Origin: Holophagales bacterium
GTDB taxonomy: Bacteria; Acidobacteriota; Thermoanaerobaculia; Multivoradales; Multivoraceae
Direction: 5' to 3'
NCBI GenBank assembly: GCA_009836625.1
Contig: VXVC01000012.1
Span: forward strand, 8,073 to 72,072
DNA length: 64,000 bases
Shown here: positions 1 through 5,755 of the stretch, in pieces
How positions within the stretch are numbered: position 1 is the stretch's first letter
How the letters are laid out: each line of letters starts with the position of its first letter
Translations under genes and position numbers: made by a program
The notes under the pieces: model-generated
The model's input: only the letters and a program-made list of their open reading frames with translations
Told to the model about the DNA's origin: nothing
The model's database searches: none

Positions 1-203
1 ACCTCGTCCGCCTATCGGTCGGGCGTGGGGGTGGATCTGGACAGGTCCGAGGGCCGGGTGCTACTGTCTGCGCCGGTTCCTCGGGTGGGAGTTTGTGACA
101 CTCAGGACCTGTCGTAGCTGCCAGGTCCACCGCCCGAGGGGCCATTCTACCACTGGTCCCACGCTGTTTAGCCAGCCTCCGGCGCGCAAGCGGCGGCGGC
201 TGG
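1..203. repeat. left arm of island inverted repeat, folded
   Basis: Imperfect inverted copy of 4921-5116. The outer 28 bases (1-28) match 5089-5116 at 27 positions, and 138-177 match 4947-4986 at 36 of 40. The middle is less alike but holds the same two hairpins: 47-57 with 73-84 (loop 15) and 105-111 with 122-128 (loop 10). Compared with the other arm, pair G49-C82 is A-T there, a compensatory change. A TAGAAT box (144-149, minus strand) preceded by TG at -15/-14 is conserved in both arms and points outward. The arm may continue left of the window. It could be a structured RNA gene or a folded recombination site; I do not recognise a named family. Confidence 0.75.
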
Positions 204-527
204 TGTCCAGCCGGCCGCTTCGCCGCGTTTAGGCACTGGGGTGAGGCGGGCCTTATCGAAGTCGGCGTGCAGCTTCCGCAGTTCTTCCTTGATGGCCGGG
301 TCGTTGCAGTAGTGGACTGCGTCGTGCAGGTACGTTTCAGCGGTCCAGCCGTCGGCGAGGCGTCCCAGGTGCGCTTTAGCGGCGTAGAGTTGGTCGGCGC
401 ACCTCGGACACCGTTCGGCGGCGCAGTTGTTTTCGGCCTTCTTGGCGAGTGCGTCCATGCGTTCCCGGAAGTGCCGGCGCATCGGAGCCCCTTGCCGGAG
501 GTTCTTGATAAGGAGCGGTCTGGCCAT
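168..527 (-). CDS. unrecognised island protein with Cys cluster
   Basis: 119-residue basic protein read from ATG 527. An upstream in-frame ATG at 551 is possible, but 527 is preferred because TACAAT (534-539, minus strand) lies exactly six bases upstream, as for several other genes here, and neither start has a Shine-Dalgarno. It contains a CxxxxCxxC cluster in the first half, which might bind metal, followed by a helical charged region. The stop codon and last residues fall inside the left arm of the inverted repeat and its hairpin. It is divergent from the gene at 550. No family recognised. Confidence 0.55.
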   Translation of the reverse strand: MARPLLIKNLRQGAPMRRHFRERMDALAKKAENNCAAERCPRCADQLYAAKAHLGRLADGWTAETYLHDAVHYCNDPAIKEELRKLHADFDKARLTPVPKRGEAAGWTPAAAACAPEAG

Positions 528-533
528 GGAGCC

Positions 534-543
534 ATTGTAAAAT
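534..543. promoter_or_regulatory. overlapping divergent -10 boxes
   Basis: The ten bases ATTGTAAAAT hold TACAAT on the minus strand (534-539) and TAAAAT on the plus strand (538-543). Each lies exactly six bases from a start codon (527 minus, 550 plus), so both transcripts would begin at or near the A of the ATG. RNA polymerase could occupy only one direction at a time. No good -35 is visible for either. This is inference from spacing. Confidence 0.5.
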
Positions 544-549
544 AGTTCC

Positions 550-837
550 ATGGACGCAGTGGAACGCTCCCGCTCACCGACTCCCGTTCTGGTGGAGTGG
601 GAGGACAGCAGCCAGCCGGCCTCGGCTTGGCAGTGGCTCAGCGAAGCAGTCGCGGCGGTGGTTCAGTGCCGGACAGTGGGCTGGCTGCTTCCCGACAGTG
701 ACGAGAAGACCCTGCGCGTCTGCCTTGGCTACGCGGAAGGCGAAGACGGCGACTACCAGGTGTCGGGATTACAGGCAATCCCGAGGCGTGCGGTAGTCGC
801 CGTGTACGAGGTCGCCCCTACTTCTTCCGGCCTTTAG
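550..837 (+). CDS. small phage/plasmid-type hypothetical protein
   Basis: 95 residues, acidic, rich in W and V. The layout (an early VEWEDS stretch, a central CRTVGWLLPDS stretch, then a basic AIPRRAVV segment) resembles short proteins often seen in phages and plasmids, but that is from memory and no function is known to me. It has no Shine-Dalgarno; TAAAAT (538-543) sits six bases before the ATG, suggesting a leaderless message. Its 3' end overlaps the convergent gene 818-964 by 20 bases. Confidence 0.6.
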   Translation: MDAVERSRSPTPVLVEWEDSSQPASAWQWLSEAVAAVVQCRTVGWLLPDSDEKTLRVCLGYAEGEDGDYQVSGLQAIPRRAVVAVYEVAPTSSGL

Positions 838-964
838 GCTTGTTCGGCGCTTGCGTCAGCGCGGACGCGGCGACCGACTTCTGAGCCTTGGTGCTCTTGG
901 GGTTGCGGAGTATCTTCGCCGCCTTGCTGGCGACGGACTTGCTGGTCTTCTCGTTACGGGCCAT
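818..964 (-). CDS. 48-residue lysine-rich protein (MARNEKTS type)
   Basis: Tiny basic protein that starts MARNEKTSKS, ends in GRKK and carries an ALTQAP segment. I recall short proteins of this kind (MARNEKTS start, alternating Lys/Ala/Ser, ALTQ near the end) from many bacterial mobile elements and plasmids; their function is unknown to me. An AAAGGA sequence lies about 11 bases before the ATG. It has 12 lysines in 48 residues and no membrane segment, so nucleic-acid or membrane-surface contact is plausible but unproven. It overlaps the 3' end of the convergent gene at 550 by 20 bases. Confidence 0.6.
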   Translation of the reverse strand: MARNEKTSKSVASKAAKILRNPKSTKAQKSVAASALTQAPNKPKGRKK

Positions 965-1006
965 ATCTACTGATGTCCTTTCTTGAGGGGGGTTTACGGC
1001 TACGGC

Positions 1007-1040
1007 GGCTAGCGTTCGCTTTCCTGTGGGGACGCTAACC
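1007..1040. repeat. hairpin before the transposase gene
   Basis: 1007-1017 pairs with 1031-1040 (about nine pairs, one mismatch, one bulge) around a 13-base loop. It lies between the small gene at 818-964 and the transposase. It could be a terminator-like structure, part of the insertion-sequence end, or another folded island site. No T-run follows it. Confidence 0.4.
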
Positions 1041-1120
1041 GAAGCCGCTTGAAACCGTCAAGGAGCTTGACAGGCTTGCAGGGTTTTGATACCTTGTTAG
1101 CCAAGATGGAGGGCAGGGCA

Positions 1121-2113
1121 GTGAACGAGAAGGACCCCCGCAACGCACCTGGCCGGTCTGACCGGCAGGGCATGTCGATTATCGAGTTCTTCCAGTTGTT
1201 CCCGAACGACCGGGCAGCGGAGCAGTGGTTCGAGGGTCGGCGCTGGCCGAACGGTCTGTGCTGCCCGGACTGCGGCTCCTGTAACACGGTCGAGACGAAG
1301 AACCGGAAGCCTCAGCCGTACCGCTGCCGCGACTGCCGCCGGCACTTCAACGTGCGGACCGGGACGGTGATGCAGGGAAGCAGGGTCGGCTACCAGAAGT
1401 GGTTGCTCGCCATGTACCTGATGGTCACCGGCATCAGGGGCACTGCGGCCATGAAGGTTCACCGCGAGTTGAAGGTGAGCTACAAGACGGCCTGGTACCT
1501 GATGCAGCGCATCCGGGAGGGGTTCTTCGGCGGCGTGGACCCGCTGGAGGGCACCGTCGAGGTGGACGAGGTCTTCATCGGCGGGAAGCAAGAGAACCGC
1601 CATGTGAAGGACCAGGAGCGCTACAGTGCCACCGACGCCTACGGGAAGAAGGTCGTGGTTGCGGCCGTGGAGCGTGGGGGAAAGGTGGTCGGGGAGGTCA
1701 TCGAAAACACGGACGCCAACACGCTGACGCGGTTCGTCGAGGGCAACGTCCAGCACGCTTCACGGGTCATCACGGACGACCACGGCGGCTACACGGACCT
1801 GATGGAGAACTACCGGCACCGCAGCGTCAAGCACTCTGCCGGCGAGTACGTCAAGGACGTGGACGTTCACACGAACACGGTGGAGTCCCTGTGGAGCACC
1901 TTAAAGCGCGGCTACGTCGGCACCTACTACAAGATGAGCCCGAAGCATCTGCACCGCTACGTCAACGAGTTCACGGGCCGAAAGAACCAGCGCGACATGG
2001 ACACGACCGAACAGCTTGCCGAACTGTTCGACGGCTTCATTGGCCGCCGGCTCAAGTACGACGACCTGATTGCCTACAACGGCCGTCCCTCGGGCGCTCG
2101 CTCAGGATGGTGA
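1121..2113 (+). CDS. IS1595 family transposase (ISXO2-like)
   Basis: DDE-type transposase of 330 residues. The N-terminal zinc ribbon shows CCPDCG and YRCRDC pairs. The catalytic core shows VEVDEVFIGGK (first Asp), VITDDHGGY (second Asp) and HTNTVESLWSTLKRG with the conserved His/Asn/Glu, all as in ISXO2-like domains. GTG 1121 is chosen because GGAGG lies eight bases upstream; ATG 1106 and ATG 1172 (just before the conserved SIIEFF start) are alternatives. The frame is uninterrupted, so the element may be active. It sits inside the inverted-repeat-bounded island. Confidence 0.9.
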   Translation: MNEKDPRNAPGRSDRQGMSIIEFFQLFPNDRAAEQWFEGRRWPNGLCCPDCGSCNTVETKNRKPQPYRCRDCRRHFNVRTGTVMQGSRVGYQKWLLAMYLMVTGIRGTAAMKVHRELKVSYKTAWYLMQRIREGFFGGVDPLEGTVEVDEVFIGGKQENRHVKDQERYSATDAYGKKVVVAAVERGGKVVGEVIENTDANTLTRFVEGNVQHASRVITDDHGGYTDLMENYRHRSVKHSAGEYVKDVDVHTNTVESLWSTLKRGYVGTYYKMSPKHLHRYVNEFTGRKNQRDMDTTEQLAELFDGFIGRRLKYDDLIAYNGRPSGARSGW

Positions 2114-2123
2114 AAGGAAGCGA

Positions 2124-2279
2124 TTGAAGAAAGACACAAAGAAGAAGCGGCCCGGCCGGCCCACGGAGAACATTATCCGCTTACCGGCGGACAGCATCGA
2201 GGAGGTAGCGGACCGCATCTTCGCCAATGCGAAGCCCCCGGACCCGTCTATCCGGGTCCACAACCGACCGAAGGACTGA
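2124..2279 (+). CDS. small accessory protein of the IS element
   Basis: 51 residues from TTG 2124, with AAAGGAAG just upstream and only ten bases after the transposase stop, so probably translated with it. The N-terminus is a run of Lys/Arg (KKDTKKKRPGRP), then a helix (PADSIEEVADRIFANAKPPD) and a basic tail. I recall similar small proteins after some IS1595-type transposases, with no known role; DNA binding is a guess from charge. A longer frame opening at 2070 overlaps the transposase and is less likely. Confidence 0.5.
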   Translation: MKKDTKKKRPGRPTENIIRLPADSIEEVADRIFANAKPPDPSIRVHNRPKD

Positions 2280-2332
2280 TTCACAGCAGCACAGCCACGA
2301 CAGTGGCGAGCGCAGCGAGTGCGACCAAGATC

Positions 2333-2605
2333 CTAAAGACCACACTGGCGAGGAAGGGCCAGGACGGTCGGCCACACAACCTTCGGAGGGCCGGGTGGAT
2401 ATGGATTGGGCTCGAAGATAGCTAGCCGCATTTCACCTGGTTCTCTCCAAACCTCGACTTCGCCGCGACTCAACTTGTTCAACGAAAGGAACCACTTGCC
2501 CGTGTGTTGCCTGCACCGCCTACACGGCTTTCCGTGTTCGTAGGAGTCTGCCATTAGGTTGCCGCACCGCGCCCACTTCTTGTTGTACGGTTGGTGTTTC
2601 AGCAC
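2333..2605 (-). CDS. possible small Cys-containing protein
   Basis: 90 residues from GTG 2605 on the otherwise empty stretch 2280-2707. The translation looks protein-like: a basic N-terminus, Cys14, a CRRC pair at about 28-31, a KWFLSLNKLSRGEVEVWREPGE segment split over a plausible strand pattern, and a Pro-rich tail. There is no clear ribosome-binding site and no family I know. The opposite strand has only a low-complexity frame. It may be spurious. Confidence 0.35.
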   Translation of the reverse strand: MLKHQPYNKKWARCGNLMADSYEHGKPCRRCRQHTGKWFLSLNKLSRGEVEVWREPGEMRLAIFEPNPYPPGPPKVVWPTVLALPRQCGL

Positions 2606-2707
2606 GGCTCGTAGCCTACCGGTTTACTGACGAAACCGAAAGGACGCTCGCGTTCCTTGAGGTGTAGTACAATACAGGTCATCTTCTTTGCAAAGGGAGT
2701 TGACCGC

Positions 2708-2893
2708 ATGTACAGACCGTATCGAGACGACTTCGACCTCCGGGGCCGCCGGTCGGTTCACGGTTACGACCGCGAGCTTGAGGCCATGGACCGGGAGCGC
2801 GAGCACCGGCAGGAGCTACGCGCCTTCGACGAGTGGCGGGACCGCCGCGACTGGCGGGAGTTTCAGGACTGGAAGCGGGGCCGTGGGCGCTAG
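2708..2893 (+). CDS. very charged Arg/Asp-rich small protein
   Basis: 61 residues from ATG 2708 with GGGAG nine bases upstream; a longer frame from 2657 lacks such a signal. Nearly half the residues are R, D or E, with many aromatics (YRPYRDDFD, RDWREFQDW), predicting one long charged helix. TACAAT at about 2668-2673 could be its -10. Its 3' end overlaps the convergent gene by four bases. Function unknown. Confidence 0.5.
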   Translation: MYRPYRDDFDLRGRRSVHGYDRELEAMDREREHRQELRAFDEWRDRRDWREFQDWKRGRGR

Positions 2894-3180
2894 TTCGTTG
2901 GCGGTCGGTCGTATGGAATCTCTAGGTGGTCAAGGGCCGCGTGAAACCCTAGAAGAAGTTCTTGAGCGTTCTCCTGAGTGTCTGCGTCCGCCCCTTTCAG
3001 CAATTCTCCGAAGTAGCCGTGAAAGAGACGCAGTAGAGTGCGACTTTCGCGGTCTGCGGGAGGTAGTCGCTCAATCTTCTGCAACACTATGGCAAACGCT
3101 TGAAGCAGAAGTCCCGCTGCCATAACTGCGCCGGGGGCCATTCGGGTTCGGGCGGGGATTTCCGGTAGTTCTTCAGCCAT
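2890..3180 (-). CDS. helical hypothetical protein
   Basis: 96 residues with a strong ribosome-binding site (GGAGG seven bases before ATG 3180). It begins four bases after the stop of the membrane protein at 3185-3727, so the two form an operon. The sequence is alpha-helical (AGLLLQAFAIVLQKIERLP, then LLRLFHGYFGELLKGAD) with no signal peptide and no catalytic motif. The hydrophobic helix 17-33 could be membrane-associated. No family recognised. Confidence 0.6.
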   Translation of the reverse strand: MAEELPEIPARTRMAPGAVMAAGLLLQAFAIVLQKIERLPPADRESRTLLRLFHGYFGELLKGADADTQENAQELLLGFHAALDHLEIPYDRPPTN

Positions 3181-3184
3181 ACTG

Positions 3185-3727
3185 TTACCTCCGTCTGTTT
3201 CGCTGAGTCATAAGGTCCATGTCCTGCTGCCGAATCATGCCAACCGTGCAGGCAGGTATACCAGTGACGGCAGCCGAAGCCCAGTCGAGAGAGTCCTTAC
3301 CGGCGCGGTACCGAGCCTCCCACAGCCCCGAGGCGACCACGCCGGGAGAAACGCCCCATTCAACGTCACTAAGCCGGGCCTCTTTGCCTGGGTGGTTCAC
3401 GCTTCTTACACGCCATTTCGTGGTGTCCCTGGAAGAAATGTCCACGTACAACGGCCCGCCGCGCTGACAGGGCTGCTTGCTTACCCGTCGGAACAGGGCC
3501 TCGAAGCTGTCGTTCGACCCACGGCGTGAACGGGTGACCGGCTTCGCTATCTTCTTCTCTGGCTCCGTAGCCGTAGCCGTAGTCGTCGATGGTCCCGCCA
3601 AAGCGCCGAGGAACATCACGAAGGCCACGAAGCCGACCACGGCCGCCACGGCCAGCACCGGCAGTGCCGCCACTCCAAGACAGCCATACTTGAGGAGCTT
3701 CTTGCCCGCATCGTCGGGCGCGGTCAC
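3185..3727 (-). CDS. single-pass membrane protein
   Basis: 180 residues from GTG 3727. A short cytoplasmic N-terminus is followed by a long hydrophobic stretch (about 15-46, CLGVAALPVLAVAAVVGF onward) that forms one or two transmembrane helices, then a Thr/Ala-rich linker and a soluble domain of about 110 residues with two Cys and a repeated W (TTKWRVRSVN, DVEWGVSPG). First gene of a two-gene operon with 2890-3180. The soluble domain would lie outside if the helix is a signal anchor. No recognised family. Confidence 0.6.
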   Translation of the reverse strand: MTAPDDAGKKLLKYGCLGVAALPVLAVAAVVGFVAFVMFLGALAGPSTTTATATEPEKKIAKPVTRSRRGSNDSFEALFRRVSKQPCQRGGPLYVDISSRDTTKWRVRSVNHPGKEARLSDVEWGVSPGVVASGLWEARYRAGKDSLDWASAAVTGIPACTVGMIRQQDMDLMTQRNRRR

Positions 3728-3745
3728 GCCACCACCCGCCGCGTC

Positions 3746-3775
3746 TTGTTGGCCAGTCGCTCAGCTTTGTAGAAT
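3746..3775 (+). promoter_or_regulatory. predicted promoter for the folded stretch
   Basis: TTGTTG (3746-3751), an 18-base spacer and TAGAAT (3770-3775). Transcription would start near 3782, exactly where a nested hairpin begins, and the next coding start is not until 4234. This supports an untranslated or long-leader transcript. Inference only. Confidence 0.4.
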
Positions 3776-3781
3776 CGTGGG

Positions 3782-4140
3782 CCGGTGGGGGGCGAGGCAG
3801 TTGTTACTTGGCCACAAGTAGCCTCGGTTGAGAGGTGCCGCCCCGCACCCCCACCGTCAAATCCGCGCATGGAGAATCCCCCCTTGCAGGCGCGGCTACT
3901 TGTGGCTGCGGCAGCTTAGCAGCAACCCCGAGCACGGCGGCCAACATCGGGAACCCCCTCTCGCGGGAGAGGCCCTGGACCGGAAATGGCGTCGGGCCGT
4001 GTTGAGCGCCGGTTTGCAGCAGGGCTGGTCCGAGGCCCCTGCCTATTCACCGGTCGCCGGAAGCTACCCGCCGACCATCAAAGGCTGTTGTATTCGGCAG
4101 GCGACCCGACACGGGGCTGCCCGCTGCAAACGCTCAACGC
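3782..4140 (+). ncRNA. gene-free folded stretch, possible RNA
   Basis: No convincing gene lies between 3728 and 4233. The stretch holds a nested hairpin (3783-3791 with 3848-3856, nine pairs; 3793-3798 with 3821-3826, six pairs; 3806-3810 with 3815-3819, tetraloop GCCA), a six-pair hairpin CCTCTC/GAGAGG near 3956-3973, and a long-range inverted repeat (4001-4020 with 4121-4138, sixteen pairs with a four-base bulge). A promoter-like pair of boxes precedes it. It could be a structured RNA or the leader of the lipoprotein gene at 4234. Strand is inferred from the promoter only. Confidence 0.4.
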
Positions 4141-4233
4141 CAACCACCGTAGCAGATCCCGCGTAGGCCCTGTTTGACGACCCGAAGCAAGCCGTTCTAG
4201 GGTCCCGCCTCCCTACCCACAAGGAGGCCCCCC

Positions 4234-4452
4234 ATGAAGAAGGTGCTGCCGTTCGCGGCGGTCTTGATACTGCTCGTCACGGCCTGCGACAGTCTGACCG
4301 GACCAAGCGGCTGCCACTTCCAGAACTGCACCGAACTACGCCGAGTCCACCGAGACGGCGTCCCACGCGGACACTGCGCCTACCGCACCGAACTCGACCG
4401 GGACAACGACGGACACGCCTGCGAAACCTCCGCAGACCAGGGCGGCGGCTAG
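4234..4452 (+). CDS. Excalibur-domain lipoprotein
   Basis: 72 residues with an excellent Shine-Dalgarno (AAGGAGG seven bases before ATG). MKKVLPFAAVLILLVTAC is a lipoprotein signal, with Cys18 as the lipidated residue. The C-terminal half shows the Excalibur pattern: NCTELRR early, then YRTELDRDNDGHACE, where the DRDNDG loop matches the calcium-binding consensus and two Cys could pair. It is therefore a small envelope-anchored, probably calcium-binding protein. Such domains often sit on nucleases or surface proteins; here it stands alone. It follows the folded stretch. Confidence 0.8.
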   Translation: MKKVLPFAAVLILLVTACDSLTGPSGCHFQNCTELRRVHRDGVPRGHCAYRTELDRDNDGHACETSADQGGG

Positions 4453-4460
4453 CAGGTCGC

Positions 4461-4877
4461 TTATGGGCGAGAGAGGACGGCGCGTCTGATATCGAGGGTC
4501 CGCTGGTCAATCTTGGCCAGCGTCGCGTCCACGGCGTCAAGGCGCTTCTCGTGGCTGTTCAGTCCTCCAATCACCTGTCTGAACAGCTTGTCGGCCTTCT
4601 CCTGGTTGTCGCGGACCCTCTCGGCAATGGCGGTCGTCGTCTCGCCCGCCGCATTCAACGCCGAAACGACTGCGCCGAAGTTCTCGTCCAGCGCGTCGAA
4701 GCGCTTGTCTATGGCGTCGAAGCGTTTCTTGGTGTTCTCCTCGAACCGGTCGATGCGCTCCACGATGGCGTTCTGCATCGTCCGCAGACCATCTAGCTCT
4801 TTCTGCGTGTCGGCGGCTTTGACCTTCGCCACAGTAGACGCCGCAGCACCCGCGCTCCGCGCTTCCATATTCGACAT
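4461..4877 (-). CDS. coiled-coil hypothetical protein
   Basis: 138 residues from ATG 4877; a TTG six bases earlier is also in frame. TAGAAT (4885-4890) lies seven bases upstream with no ribosome-binding site, so the message may be leaderless. From about residue 25 to the end it is a heptad-rich coiled coil with repeats FDAIDKRFDALDENF and HEKRLDAVDATLAKID. No membrane segment. Similar coiled-coil proteins occur in phages and plasmids; function unknown. It is convergent with the lipoprotein gene, nine bases apart, and its promoter region abuts the right repeat arm. Confidence 0.6.
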   Translation of the reverse strand: MSNMEARSAGAAASTVAKVKAADTQKELDGLRTMQNAIVERIDRFEENTKKRFDAIDKRFDALDENFGAVVSALNAAGETTTAIAERVRDNQEKADKLFRQVIGGLNSHEKRLDAVDATLAKIDQRTLDIRRAVLSRP

Positions 4878-4920
4878 GCCCAATATTCTACCGGTCGTGG
4901 ACCACCGCTGTCCACCCTCG

Positions 4921-5116
4921 CCAGCCGCACCCGCTAACGCGTCCGTGGCTGGCTAAACAGCGGATGACCAGTGGTAAAATGGCCCCTCGGACGGGCCGGA
5001 CCTGGAGCATGACCACCAGGCCCGTTTGCATCGGGAGAACCCACCCAAGGGACCGGAACGCAGGGTAGCAGCCGGCCCCTTGGGCTGTCCACGCCCGAAC
5101 GATAGGCGGACGAGGT
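4921..5116. repeat. right arm of island inverted repeat, folded
   Basis: Inverted relative to 1-203. Hairpins: 5045-5056 with 5072-5083 (eleven pairs, one A-C mismatch, loop 15) and 4997-5005 with 5016-5024 (eight pairs, one A-C mismatch, loop 10). Loop lengths equal those of the other arm. On the minus strand both A-C mismatches read as G-U, which favours an RNA on that strand. However, a conserved TGGTAAAAT box (4972-4980) would drive transcription rightward from about 4987. Orientation is therefore unresolved. CCAGCC (4921-4926) pairs with GGCTGG (4947-4952) at the inner end. Confidence 0.75.
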
Positions 5117-5133
5117 ACTGGAAACCACACCCG

Positions 5134-5173
5134 CCAACCTCGTAGCCGCTTGCGCGGACGAGGCTGGCTAAAC
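5134..5173. repeat. CCARCC...GGCTGGCTAAAC hairpin, copy 3
   Basis: CCAACC (5134-5139) and GGCTGGCTAAAC (5162-5173) enclose a strong stem: 5138-5143 with 5158-5163 and CCGC with GCGG inside. It is the same design as the hairpins inside the two repeat arms and at 5616-5648. No T-run follows, so a standard terminator is unlikely. Confidence 0.6.
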
Positions 5174-5185
5174 CAGTTGGCCGAG

Positions 5186-5530
5186 CTAGGCAGCAGCTAG
5201 TTGAACGCGCTGGACAAGCGCTTGAAGCATCTCCTCAACGGTGAACATCTCCGTTTGAGCCATCACCTTGAAGATGCCAGCCTTGTCCAGCTTCTCAATC
5301 GGTACTAGCTCCTCGCTTCCAGCCAACGCCCAAGGAGCAACACGCTCCCTGACCCTCGCGTCAAGCTCAACAAACAAGAGGTCCACAAGCTGCGCGCAGT
5401 CACGGTCCCACTCTGCCTGCACCTCGGGAGCAACCACCCCGCTAAGGTGGCGGCTCATACCCTGGAGGTGGGCCAACAGTAGGTCGGCCGTCTCGGCGTC
5501 CACGAACGGAGGCACGCTTCGTTCTTCCAT
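5186..5530 (-). CDS. helical hypothetical protein between hairpins
   Basis: 114 residues from ATG 5530, with GAGGGG just upstream. All-helical and acidic, with no Cys, no membrane segment and no recognised motif; segments include DAETADLLLAHLQGM and QTEMFTVEEMLQALVQR. It occupies exactly the interval between two copies of the GGCTGGCTAAAC hairpin (5134-5173 and 5616-5648), giving the appearance of a cassette. A sigma-70-like promoter (5542-5569) precedes it. Confidence 0.6.
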   Translation of the reverse strand: MEERSVPPFVDAETADLLLAHLQGMSRHLSGVVAPEVQAEWDRDCAQLVDLLFVELDARVRERVAPWALAGSEELVPIEKLDKAGIFKVMAQTEMFTVEEMLQALVQRVQLAAA

Positions 5531-5541
5531 AGCCCCTCAAC

Positions 5542-5569
5542 AATACAGCCGACCACCGTAGACCGTCAA
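5542..5569 (-). promoter_or_regulatory. predicted sigma-70-type promoter
   Basis: On the minus strand TTGACG (5564-5569), a 16-base spacer and TGTATT (5542-5547), eleven bases before ATG 5530. The -35 matches the consensus at five of six positions; the -10 is weaker. Confidence 0.4.
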
Positions 5570-5615
5570 GAGCCCGCTGACAAGCGGACGACGTACAGGT
5601 CGCCGCACCCGCCCG

Positions 5616-5648
5616 CCAACCACCGGCTACGCCGGAGGCTGGCTAAAC
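5616..5648. repeat. CCARCC...GGCTGGCTAAAC hairpin, copy 4 at island edge
   Basis: CCAACC (5616-5621), inner stem CCGGC/GCCGG (5623-5627 with 5631-5635) and GGCTGGCTAAAC (5637-5648). It is the last island-type sequence before dense chromosomal genes begin at 5756, so it marks the probable right boundary of the island. Confidence 0.6.
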
Positions 5649-5755
5649 AGCGTTATAACCCCCCGCGGGAGTCTGGCTGTTGCGGCTTCGACTGGGCGGG
5701 TGCTACCTTCCGTTCGCGTGCTCTGGTCCGGATCAAGACCGTCCGCGGCTCCGGC

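Larger units (their letters stand above)
1049..2279 (+). mobile_element. IS1595-type element, ends not resolved
   Basis: Comprises the transposase gene and the small gene immediately after it. I could not find a convincing pair of terminal inverted repeats or target duplications around 985-1105 and 2280-2340, so the limits given are those of the coding region. The copy looks intact in reading frame. Confidence 0.6.

Noticed and set aside
1399..2127. Long reading frame inside the transposase gene in another frame
   Set aside because: Arg/Gly/His-rich shadow of the real gene, typical of GC-rich DNA.
3999..4139. Integron attC site, because GTTGAGC and GCTCAAC core-like boxes flank a palindrome
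   Set aside because: The boxes are in the reverse order to attC (which reads RYYYAAC then GTTRRRY), and no integrase gene is in the window.
5134..5173. Rho-independent terminator
   Set aside because: Strong hairpin but no T-run on either strand after it.
5616..5648. attC nature of the GGCTGGCTAAAC hairpins
   Set aside because: GCTAAAC breaks the RYYYAAC rule at position four and no matching GTTTAGC lies on the far side of the hairpin.
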